NCBI GenBank assembly: GCA_001931875.2
Contig: MSJH02000698.1
Coordinates: forward strand, 620,001-684,000
Reading direction: 5' to 3'
Source of the DNA: Byssochlamys sp. IMV 00236
Taxonomy: Eukaryota; Ascomycota; Eurotiomycetes; Eurotiales; Thermoascaceae
Length of the DNA stretch: 64,000 bases
Part shown: positions 1 through 10,781 of the stretch, one piece after another
Layout of the letters: the number at the start of each line of letters is the position of its first letter
How positions within the stretch are numbered: the first letter of the stretch is position 1
The notes under the pieces: model-generated
Database searches by the model: none
Seen by the model: the letters and a program-made list of their open reading frames with translations, nothing else
Told to the model about the DNA's origin: nothing
Position numbers and translations under genes: made by a program

Positions 1-26
1 CTGACATCAATGCGCGCGGATTTCAG
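1..26 (+). other. 3' end of an intron of the PAM2/coiled-coil gene
   Basis: The first five bases read CTGAC, a fungal branch-point consensus, and TTTCAG ends at base 26, giving a plausible branch-to-acceptor distance. From base 27 the frame of the downstream gene is open and reads Pro/Ser-rich sequence and then RNIRDEAYLAAPL, so coding sequence starts well before the first possible in-frame start near 107. The stop codon of that frame (bases 2-4) lies inside this intron. The gene therefore begins upstream of the window. Confidence 0.7.
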
Positions 27-3000
27 GTCCAACTCCTTCCGTCTCCGCCATCCCGGCGTCTTCGCCTTCTCGACCTCTAGAGCGTAATATTCGTGACGAA
101 GCATACTTGGCTGCGCCATTGGTGTCGCTCTCACGCGCCACTTCCCCTGCCAACTCGAGCGTCCGGGGTTCCGGTTCGCCTAGTCGTCAGCGTCGACAGC
201 TGAGCTCGACTCCGATTCCCCAGGCGCTTCCGGCGCTGCCCAAGTTTCGAGGTACGGCGTGGGACTCGCTGTCGTCTTCCCCCGAGTATAGACGGGCGGA
301 AAGTAGTACCTACTACACGACTGCGTGGGGATCGCCGTACGCGACCCCCAGTCCGCGCAGACCCTCTTGGACACAGAGTCAAGTTGCCGAACCAGGTCAC
401 CACTCGGGAGACACGTCCCCAGTGTCTACGCGAAGCGGCTTGCACCAGGTATCAAGCGCGGATACTCCGGATTTGAGACACCCGTCGGCCTCGAGCCCCA
501 TCGCCAGGCGAGTGTATCCTTCAGTGGGGCGTGCTACTGCGCGAGATATACCAGGTAGACAAGGAGGGAAATCTATCAGGGATTTTACGGAAGATTGGAT
601 CAATCAGTACCTCTCGGGCCAGCCGAGGACTGAACGGACCAATTGGTTAAGTGACGATTCGGGTAGTGAGACGCCGTCGTTCTTCACTGCACAGAATCAA
701 TTTGTGGACGAAGACGGTTGGCTTGGTCTGGACGACGATTCTCGCGAGGAAGACCCTCTGAAGACGCCCACGGTAGCTGATTACGTTGCTCGTAGAGCGC
801 GGGTTAATAACACAGAAACAGGCCTTCTTCCGCCTAGAGCCAAGCACATCTCTCGCAAGAGCACGGATACGTTGAAGCAAGAGGATTTCTGGGGCTTTGC
901 ATACGACAAGGATCCGGTACCGTCCAAAATGTCTGACCACCAGGACAGACAGCTGTCCGTCGAGGAAAATGCGGCAAAGCCGCTCTCGCCGGTCGAGAAG
1001 CCTCTGCCACCACCGCCTCCAGCGGAGACTCCCCTAGGAGATTCATCAACGCCTAAGATTTCTTCTGGAGACGTCAGTCCGGTCAAGGCGGCCAAAGTCT
1101 CTTCGACGGCGAGACCAAAGAAGCGAGTCGTTTGGCGTGGGAAAGCGTGTATCATTGCGGTTCCGTTGGAGGACAAGAGAGGTTCTGAAGAATCAGGGTA
1201 CCGTCTCCTGACTCGTGCCGATGTCGAGGCACGTCTGAAAAAATTCCAGGATGAAGGGTACGATACACGCGGCTTCAGTATCTGCATGCCGGAAGAATCT
1301 TTTGCGCCATCAGAAGAAGGTGCTCTAAGTCGGCCGCTTCACCCCGATCCCGCTGACATGAAGAAAGAATGGGATGCCCACAACTTCCATGTCAGCTTCC
1401 CGGACCAGTCGGTGTGGGATGAATACGTGAACTTCCTCAAAGAGGGGAAGCTGAGAGCTCTGGGTGTATCACTGGGCGACGACGAGCCGCAGCAGACAAT
1501 CTCTCCAGCCTCGGGCTCCATGAGCCATCTCCCTGGTCAATTACCGGGCCTGATCTCATCTCCACCTGTCCCGACCGGTTCGGCGAACAGCAACCAGTTC
1601 TTTGCTGGTCATCCTTTCTCCCCGCATTTCAATCAATCTGCAAACCTTGGTTCGATCGCCTCTCCAGCATTTTATGGAGGCGACCAGAATCTCCCGTCAG
1701 GCTTCCCGTTCCAATTTACTCCACCAATTCAAGGGACTTTCACACCTCAAAGCTTCTTGAACACACGTCAAACGGGTGTCTCACCGACTGTTCCTAGCAA
1801 CCTGCCAAACTTGAACTCTATCTTATCGCCTGTTTCACCTCTGAACGCGGACGACTCGAATGCATTCCACCCTGGTCTGCATGACATCGTTTCGCCTCAC
1901 AATGAATTCAGACAGGATGGACACGGTGACCTACACAGTCAACCTCCACGACAACTCCAGACGCCTTCAGAGAAGAATGAACCGGAGTCCTTCCAGTCGC
2001 ATGTCGAGATCGCCCATCCCACCCCTCGTGGCCATGGCCACAATGTAAGCGAGACTTTGCAGAAGGGACTAGATCGCTATGCGCAGGCTGATTATCACTT
2101 GGAGGAATCGATCCAGAGACAGTTGGAGGAGGATGACAGGGAGTCTAACCAACAGCACCAGTTCGGCGCAAACGATCTGTTGAACTCTCGATGGGCTTTG
2201 CCGGACAAGATTCCTCAGTCCTCGCAGTTCCCGAGGCAGGGATCGCTTTCTCAGCAACATCATCTCTTTGGCGAACACTACCAGGAAGAAACTGGCCGTG
2301 ACGCCTCGGATATTGACACGAATCCTAGCGTCTCTGGGACACCCCGTATCCAGAGCCACTCCGCAAACCAGCCTTCCTGGCATAAGTCCAGACAGAGCAA
2401 CAGTTCATTTGCTCCCGGTCACAAGCCAAGGACTTCGCTGTCAAATTTCAACGTCGAAGCTAAAGAATTTGATCCCTCGGGTTCGTTCTCGTCTAGCAAC
2501 TTCCAGTTCCAGGGCAACAGCTTCCAGCCTTCAGGATTTGACAGCGCAGGAATCTTCTCTCCAAATTCTATCTTCAAGCCTGCCAGTTCTGCAGGCTCCT
2601 TCAATGTCGAGGCTTCTCCATTCTCACCGTTCACTGGGCAGAACTCCTTCTCTGGACAGAACTCTTTCTCTGGGTTCCAGTTTTCGCCAGCGGCCTTCAA
2701 TGTTGATGCACCTGTTTTCAACCCTGGAAACGCTGTTAACCCCATAGTCCCTAGTTCGGAACCACCAGCAGGCGGCAAGAGCAAGATATTTGGCGACATT
2801 GATTTCACCCAGATTTCGAAGCCTGCCAAGAAATCGAAAGCTATTCCTATTGTGCGTCCAGACGAACACGGAAGTGACACTAAGGAGAACGAGAACGAAA
2901 ATGACAAGGAGAAGGCTCGGGAAGAAACTGGTCGCCAGAAGCGTGCTCGCCGTACCGACGACGACGGTGACAAGGAAGTTGAACTTGCTGCCCCTCTGTC

Positions 3001-6000
3001 AGAAGCTGCCCAAAGACAGTCTCCTCAAGTGCCCAGTACATCGCATGCTCCAGCGGAGGGTAAGGAAAATGCCATTCCTGGTGCAGAGGAAAAAGTCACC
3101 CTTGACACCAAGATCGATATCGTACCGTCTGAGGAGAAGCCTGTGGAATCGAAGGAGACCCCCGTCAGTGAGGCAGAGACCTGGACACCTTTCGAATTCA
3201 AGAATGAAGCCGATGCCGCCGCATTCAATGCTGCTGGACCAGATGCCCCTGGTAAAGTCGGGGTCGAAAAACAGGAGTCCAATGGTGTTGTTGAACGGGA
3301 AGCCAGCCAATTTCCTGCTGCAGAGAATAGCGAGTCTGTTGCTCCAAAGGAAGAAATTCCTCCACCTCGCCAGGAGTCTTCTTACAACAATGCAAAGCGC
3401 CCGTTGAGGTCTAAGCCATTTGAATTCAGACCTTCTATTGCTGAGTTCATACCCTCAAAGTTTGTACTTCCAAAATCCGATGCGGAGCCTGCACCGAAGA
3501 AGGCTGCCGGCCTCATGGCCTCCCGCTATGCCGTGATAAGCCCTCCAGCATCGCCCGAGGTTGGAGCCAAGGAGCCTGAAACTCCCAAACCGACAACGAC
3601 GGTCACGGCTGAGCCAGTGTCCAAGGAATCTCCTAAACCGGCAGACCAGACGGCCGAGCCTGGCGAGGCACATGACTCTCCTGATGAGGAAGAGCTCAAT
3701 GCGGTTATGGAACAACTGAACGGTGATGACTCTGATGTTGGTATCGAGAGACAGATCACCCCTCGTCCCCCGTTGGAGACTATTCCATCTCCTGTGGAGC
3801 CGACGACGGAGCCCTCACTGCCTCCAGTCAACATCATCCGAAGCGAAGCTCCAAGCCCAAGCCCGAAGGCACCTCGGCAGATACGCGACATTCCCAAACG
3901 GGGCTCAGACGTCGGTGTCAAATCGCCCGCCGCTCTCTCTGCCAGCGGTTTCGCATCTCATGCCACTTCTTCAGTCCGCCAAGCGCTCAGTATTAATGAA
4001 GAGCTCAGCGATTGGAATGATGTCCTCTCTTCGGGCGAAGACGAGAAGTTGGCCAACAGGAGCAGGTTCTTCGATTCCCGCGTTGACGATATTGTTGGAA
4101 CCGCTTTGGACGAACGCCTGGGCCCGCTGGAGCAGACATTGAGTGTCATCCAGCAATCGGTGGCGTCGCTTGCTTCTCGATCTGGTAGTAGAAGGCCACT
4201 GCGCAGTACATCTGCCGAGATCGAACACAGTGATGCAGATGATGAGGACGATGAAGAGGCCGAAACGAGATCAAGATCTCCTCTGGATATCAGGGATCGG
4301 AAAATGGAAAAGCTCAAGAACGCCGTTTTGGATGCTCTCGTTGCGCACCAGTCCTCCCGTCCTGAACCCGCAGCTCCTGCTGTGGATTTCTCCTTCCTGC
4401 AGGAGAGCATTGCCGAACTCAAGAGCATTGCGGCTTCAAGACAACCTGCAGCGGAGACCGAAAACCTAAGAGAAACAGTTCAGGCAGTCATTGCGGAGCA
4501 GCTTAGCATCAGAGACGCTCGGAGGTCTGATGCTGATGAGTACGATGCAGAGAGCTTGAAACTTCAAGTTGACGGACTTAAGAGCATGCTCAGAATCGCC
4601 GACGAACGAGCCGATCAACAACACAAGGCCTATAGAGAATCCCAGGACTCTCTCGCAGAGGTCCAAAGGTTGCTCAAGTTCGCGGAAGAAGACGCAGCCC
4701 GTCATCGTGACTCAGCGCTTGCTGCTGAGGAGAGTCTACGTGTGTTCAAGGAAGAGAGGATCCCGCATTTCGAGTGGATCCAGAAGCGGTCCGATGCTCT
4801 GCAAGAGCAGCAGGAATCTCTCCAGCTTACTCTCTCTGAGCTGTCGGCGAAGAATATCGCTCTCGAGGGCACTCTTGATGAGTACAGGCTGTCAAGCGAC
4901 CAGTGGAGACACCAGATCGAAGAAGTCAAGGCAGAGAACAAGGATCTCCGTGCTACTATCAACCATCTGAAGTCTCGCATCGAAGATAGCTTGCGTGCCA
5001 GGCAGAGCCTTCGAACCAAGTTCGACCGTCTACAGGATGATATGACTACTGCAACACGCGACATTGTCCGTGAACAGGCTGCTTGGCGCAAGAGAGAAGA
5101 AGATCACATCGCTAAATACAACGCTCTCCGCGCTTCCTATGACAGAGAAGTCAAGCTCCGGGAGAAGCTAGAGATTGACATCAGCGAGCTGGAACAGCAA
5201 GAGAGGGAAGCTGCGAAGCTGAAATTCATCTTCGCCCAGTCCCAGCATGAGAATGCTAGGTTGGAGGAACTCATTTCCGCTCTGAGACTGGAGAACAATG
5301 AACTCCAAAGCAAAGCCGTGCGCTTCGAGCGGGAATTCAATGAAGCCCGCGAGAGTAGCCGTGCTGAGGTTCAGCGCACCAGGACCTCTATGGAGGCTGA
5401 CATCGAAGCCGCGAACAACCAAGTGAACTATGTGCGCGCAGAACTTGAGGCGCAGATTTCCCGTGTGCAGAATGAGCTGGAGAACGTTAGAATGGACGCC
5501 GACACTACCAAGGAGCGCTATGAGCTGCTGCTGGAAGAAGCGAAAGACGCGAGGGAAGCTGCATTGGCGGCTGCTCTTGAGTCTAAGGAGACTGCTCTCG
5601 AAGAGCAGCGCAAGCTGCATGAACGAGTCCTCAATGATCTCCGAGAACGTCATGCTCGCGCTCTGCACAACGCTTCCGAAGATAAGCAGCGAAATGAGGA
5701 GCACATGTTGGAGAAGCTTTCTCTCTCGGACGAAAAGGTCGAGCATTATAAAGACCGCGTTGCCCATCTTGAGGAGAAGCTGGAGATTGCCAAGTCTGCG
5801 GCCCGCGCAGCAGCCCAAGCAGCTCAGGCCAAGGGAGCTCCGATCAGCTCTCCTCCCCAGCCGACTTCGCCGTCCATGTCTTTCAGACGCGACTCTGTGC
5901 CAGAGAAGATCTCACCACAGGCCCTTCGAGAGTCCATCCTGGTACTCCAGGATCAATTGCAGCAGCGTGAAGGCCGAATCGAAGACCTCGAGCAGGAACT

Positions 6001-6736
6001 GTCGACTGTCGACAAGGAGGCCCCCAACAAGATCAAAGAAAAGGACACCGAGATCAACTGGCTCCGGGAGCTTCTGGGCGTACGTATTGATGATCTGCAA
6101 GATATTATCAACACCCTGTCCCAGCCATCCTTTGATCAGAACGCCGTCCGTGACGCTGCGATCCGTCTGAAGGCCAACCTCCAGATGGAGCAGCAGGAGA
6201 AGGAACGAGCCATGGCTGGCGGTCAGACATTCCCGTCTCTGTCATCCATCTCCAACCTGGCTGCATCCCCTCGTGCCCTTCCCCTTGCCGCTGCCGCGGC
6301 CTGGGGAAGCTGGCGCAAGGCGAGAGATGCCAATTTGTCAGAGCAGACACCTTCGAAATCGAGCACCGCAGGCGGCTTCCTGTCGGGTCTCCTGACTCCA
6401 CCAAGCTCGAACGTGCGACAGTCCCCTATTAACGGAAGCGCTCCGTCGATGATGCAAGGGGCACGACGCTCGTACTCGGAGAGCCGCCCACTGAGGTCTT
6501 ATAATAGCAACAAGACCCTGCGATCTGCTTCGGCCCGTCATAGCGAGAGTCCTTCGCGCTTAGAACCGCCAACCACTCCTCCGCTACTGCGGAGATCAAG
6601 CTATGACCACGACGCGGAGCCGAATAACTACGAAAACGGCACTTTCGGAGATGACCTAGAAAGCACCATGGGCGGTCTGGTATCTCAATCGCCTCGCTCC
6701 GTCGAAGGTCCCTTTGGACCGCAAATTGTTTCATGA
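27..6736 (+). CDS. Large multi-PAM2 coiled-coil protein (Upa2-like candidate), 5' partial
   Basis: An uninterrupted exon of about 2,230 codons ending in TGA; no ATG start is visible, so it is 5' truncated by the window. Numbering from the leucine codon at base 107, the protein has a disordered Ser/Pro-rich start, a compact conserved-looking block (about 340-450, WRGKACIIAVP), and a long Gln/Ser/Pro region containing three PAM2-like motifs: FNVEAKEFDPS (781-791), FNVEASPFSP (832-841) and FNVDAPVFNP (864-873). An acidic/charged stretch follows, then a long coiled coil (about 1450-1960), a second short coil, a WGSW element (2066-2069) and a basic disordered tail. PAM2 motifs bind the MLLE domain of poly(A)-binding protein. 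This architecture resembles Ustilago Upa2, a scaffold of endosomal mRNA transport. Similar fungal proteins are often labelled myosin heavy chain because of the coiled coil, but no motor domain is present. The Upa2 assignment is inference. Confidence 0.72.
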
Positions 6737-8322
6737 GATTGATCAATGCCCATTTCCTTTGTCAACTAAGTTTTTGCTTTATTTTGCATATTTACCCGGA
6801 AGAGAGAGCTCTGGAGGTAGATGTCAGATCAAATTGCCTGATAGTTTTGACTAGTCATCTGTTTATTTCCCCCCAAGCGAGCGAATGATGTGTTTTGACC
6901 CCTTGTTGTTTTCATCCGATTTCTATATCTCTCCCGACTCTTTATTGGTCCTTGTACAATCATCCTAATTTCACGGCGTACCGATCACGATCTTTCTATT
7001 TGATACCGCGTGGGCATCATTTGCTTACATTATACCACTTTGCGTTCTCACGTTGCCCACATACTATTCTTGTCAAATAATTAGGCCGACCTCCTGTCCT
7101 TCTTTTTGATTCTTCATACATACCCGCACGCTTTTCCTTACCCCTTGACGTCTGTACAGTAAGTTTTTCGTACACGAGAGCGGACATTTTAATGTCCAGC
7201 AGAATTTAGACAGATTGCCATAGTGTTGTCTTCAGTGCTTGTTATTGATGTAGTTCTTTCCGGCTCGCGCAGTTTGGGTCAGGCTTTTATATACCGGTCG
7301 GGCTGGAGTATAGCTGTCGAGATTCGCCTCCGCATTCTTTTGCTTTATCAAGCATTATTATCCCTAGAGAAACAGTGCTTCTGAACCAGACCACGTGGGC
7401 CCTTTTCCTCGAACTTATAGTTAGCGTCGGCTATAGTACCGAGCAGAGCTTTGGTGGGACTCATCCACCGTTCGAGTATCCCGTCAAGACCCTGCATGCA
7501 CTATTGACACGCCAGACTGTCCCGAATGTCTCGTTCGATCCAGGAGTTCGTCGATGAAGAAGAGTGATGCGACATAGCGAGAAGTAGATCTCCTGAAGCT
7601 GAAAAGACTAGTAATGACTCTAGAATCTCAGGAGACGGATCTCCTTCATGGAAGCTCTGTTTTCCTATTGTTCTTTTTCCTTCGTATCTGATCCTTTCTG
7701 CATCTCGACAACATGCAGATCCCAGCTACTATATGCAATGCCACGACCAGCGGATGTTCCGGGAGGAATTGACAGCACTGCAACTCCTGTAACTATAACG
7801 TAATAGATTGGACAAGGAAGTCTGGGCCTTTGTCGTTCTTGATATGCTATACTGCTATACTTCTAGCTTATACTGATTTTTCTGGGCAAGTTAGCACAGT
7901 CGCGTCAGTACTTATCTCGTTCCGCTGCGGAGGAGTCGACAGCACGCCACAAACAGTTCGAGTCTCGACACAGAGGTCATGGGATGAAGTGGAAAGAAGT
8001 GGACGAAGTGGATCAAATAGTCTATGAATATCACACTTTGGTCCTACACAAGGCTGAGCGGTCAAGCCAGGAGCTGGCGGTGGCCTGAGTACCTCCAGGC
8101 CAGACCTCGACAGGCTGCATAAGCGTTGGAGTTGGTCGGCCGCACCATTAACAAGTCAATAATACGTAACCCACGAACCAACTCCCTTCCTCCGCTTTGC
8201 AAAAAGAATAAAGGAAACTGGTATTTATTGCTCCATCCCGTGTCTCCGGTCATGAAGATCTTTTGTCTCTTATCGATTCTAACTTCTTCTTTGCAGATAG
8301 CCAAACCTACTATCGTTTCGCG
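6737..8322. other. Intergenic region between the PAM2 protein and the MFS gene
   Basis: Contains the 3' UTR of the large coiled-coil gene and the promoter of the transporter. It is T-rich after 6760. Short open frames, such as those at 6895-7080 and 7375-7557, have no recognisable domain and no consistent intron structure. No RNA gene or mobile element was recognised. Confidence 0.6.
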
Positions 8323-9639
8323 ATGATTGAGGACACTGAGAGCAACGAGCTGTCCGAGCAAGGTATCAACGACAGTCTTCCAGAATCAGAAGATCTCGTC
8401 GGTCAGTCTCTTCCGCCCGTAGACCGTGGAAAGGATGCTTGGCTCGTCCTAGTGGGAACTTTCGTCATTGAGGGACTCGTCTGGGGATTCCCTTTCACTT
8501 CTGGGGTTTTCCAGGAGTACTACTCCAACAATGGGCAGTTTGATGATAACCCCGCTGGGGTAACGATGATTGGAACCGTGACCCTTGGGGTCCTCTATCT
8601 CAGTTCACCACTGTGTCTGTTTGCGCTCCGACAGTGGCCACGATACCGTCGCAGATCCATCATCTTGGGTTGCTTGATATCTTCTCTGGCTTTGGTGGCA
8701 GCTTCATTTGCTACGCGCGTCTGGCAACTGGTCTTGACACAGGGCTTTCTCTACGCCATTGGCGCGTGTATGATGTCTTACCCGACAATGCTGTTCGTCA
8801 ACGAGTGGTTCGTCCACCGCAAGGGCCTGGCTTTTGGCATTGCGTGGGCCAGTACGGGATGTTCTGGGGTCACGGCTCCTCTATTCATCTCCTGGTCACT
8901 GTCACATTTCTCTTTCCGCACCACTCTCCGCATATGGGCAGTCGCTAGTACCATTCTTCTATGCCCCGTGCTGCCTTTCATGAAGCCTCGCGTGCCACCT
9001 TCGACCGTCTCTGCTTCGAAGATCCCTAATATGAAATTCGTCATCTGTCGACCATTCTTGCCACTGCAACTGTGCAGTATCATGGAGAGCCTGGGCTATT
9101 TCCTCCCCAGTTTATACCTTCCTCTATATGCGCGCTCGCTGGGATTCAGCAACGAAATCGCCACTGCGAGCGTGGTACTTCTGAACGGCGGTGCATTTTT
9201 CGGCTCAGTTGTCATCGGGTTCTTAGTCGATCAATGGGACGTAACGACCGTCATGTTATTCTCCACCGTCGGCGCAACTGCATCTGTCGTTTTCCTCTGG
9301 GGCTTTTCAGGCCTAGCTGCCATCCTATGCACTTTCTCCTGTCTGTACGGCTTCTTCGCAGGGAGCTTCAGCTCCATCTGGCCGGGAATCATGCGCGAGA
9401 CGACAGCAAAGCATTACTCCGCGGAGCCTGGGCTGGTTTATGCTCTGCTAGTGGCAGGTCGCGGAGTAGGGGGCGTGCTCTCCGGACCCTTAAGCGAGGC
9501 CTTGCTGACTGCACCGCCTTTAACTAATGTGATTTCCTATGGCTATGGCAGCAAATATGGTATATTGATTGTTTTCACCGGCGTTACGACTATGTTAGGT
9601 GGAATCGGATTTTTCGGAAGACGCCTTGGTTGGGTGTGA
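8323..9639 (+). CDS. MFS transporter, monocarboxylate-permease-like
   Basis: Single exon of 438 residues. The frame is open from 8263, but the first ATG is at 8323 and gives a usual acidic cytosolic N-terminus (MIEDTESNEL). About twelve hydrophobic segments follow in two blocks of six, separated by a Pro/Ser/Lys-containing loop near residue 225. The first segment follows a DRGKDAWLVL-type entry, and an NEWFVHRKGLAFG loop lies between segments 4 and 5. Both are characteristic of the fungal monocarboxylate transporter-like branch of the major facilitator superfamily (the MCH/riboflavin-permease relatives). The substrate cannot be told from sequence: short carboxylates, riboflavin or a secondary metabolite are all possible. 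It probably resides in the plasma membrane. The length is slightly short for the family but all segments appear present. Confidence 0.85.
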   Translation: MIEDTESNELSEQGINDSLPESEDLVGQSLPPVDRGKDAWLVLVGTFVIEGLVWGFPFTSGVFQEYYSNNGQFDDNPAGVTMIGTVTLGVLYLSSPLCLFALRQWPRYRRRSIILGCLISSLALVAASFATRVWQLVLTQGFLYAIGACMMSYPTMLFVNEWFVHRKGLAFGIAWASTGCSGVTAPLFISWSLSHFSFRTTLRIWAVASTILLCPVLPFMKPRVPPSTVSASKIPNMKFVICRPFLPLQLCSIMESLGYFLPSLYLPLYARSLGFSNEIATASVVLLNGGAFFGSVVIGFLVDQWDVTTVMLFSTVGATASVVFLWGFSGLAAILCTFSCLYGFFAGSFSSIWPGIMRETTAKHYSAEPGLVYALLVAGRGVGGVLSGPLSEALLTAPPLTNVISYGYGSKYGILIVFTGVTTMLGGIGFFGRRLGWV

Positions 9640-10781
9640 ATGATGGCGTTGCGGTCGATGGGTTTTAACGTTTCCGACAATGGCGAAATAATTTTTCTCG
9701 AGAGATGGTCTAAAGTTTTTCCCAGAAGGTGATTCATAATGGCTAGAATGGCGCAGGTTCTATTCAAGATTTGTTATGGCTTCAGTTGGGTTCATATGGC
9801 ATAGAATAGACATATAGACTACTTACTTACATGGGTAGAACTAGATAGTTCTCTTCTTTTTTTCCCCCCTTTTCGTTTCTTTTACTTCAGTTAACTTACT
9901 TAGTTATCCCTTTTTTACCTATCCATTTAGAATACTAGATTCTAGACAAACAAAAGTTCTTCTTTGCTTTCAAGTCAAAACCATGACCCTGAAAACACAA
10001 ATTGCAATCTAGACATAACTCCAAGTAGATCCTTATGTTTAAATATTATTACTTGTTGAAACGATGTTGGAACTGCTCGCTCGGCTATTTACGGCCCGGC
10101 GGAAAGTGGGGGAAGTTTGACGATCATCTTTTCGAGACATTCGGACTAGATAAATTTAGATTCGGACGGTGTGTTGAAGGGTCGGATGATCTGCAAATTG
10201 GATATATTATTGTACTGTACATACACACGTAGCGAGGATAGGAGAAGGAGAGCAGAGGAGAGAGTTCGATGAATCTGACTGGTTATAGATTTGATTATAT
10301 TCCGTAAAACAATGATTTGTTCTTCATTCTGGATATGGCGGAGGCTTCCTCGGTAATTCATCGGTCTTGCTAACCTATGGACTAAGTATATACCTATGCA
10401 TGCATGCATGCATATAGATGCAACATAAAAAAATCAAAAAACCATTCTCTTTCAAGTCAATTATTTCTTATCTCTAGCTTTGGATAATTCGTGGCAATAA
10501 GAACCAAATACCTTTCTCGACTTGTTCTTTTGTTTGTTGGGGTTAGTTGATGTTGAGGAGAACTGTCACGCCATGAAGCCCAGGCTGCTTCCGAACGGAT
10601 GACGGCTACTTCCATCCCAAGTATCAAGCCATCATCATCCTATCGGAATCCACTCAACCATGTGAGAAGGGAGGGGATACTTTAGATTCCCATGGTGAGG
10701 GAGATCATGTGGATGGTTATCTTCGGGAAGACAGATAACAGCACATAACCCATTCTGATAGAACTTTAACGACTTCGTACA
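9640..10781. other. Intergenic region, AT-rich
   Basis: A non-coding spacer between the transporter and the fumarate reductase, with pyrimidine tracts around 9855-9925 and a short (TGCA)n repeat at about 10396-10413. No supported gene. Confidence 0.6.

Noticed and set aside
4400..6000. Myosin heavy chain function for the large coiled-coil protein
   Set aside because: Only a coiled coil is shared; there is no motor domain, P-loop or IQ motif.
8263..8322. Upstream extension of the MFS transporter reading frame
   Set aside because: It begins at TTG, not ATG; the first in-frame ATG at 8323 gives a normal N-terminus.
10396..10413. TGCA repeat as a possible regulatory palindrome
   Set aside because: Simple tandem repeat of four bases; no evidence beyond low complexity.
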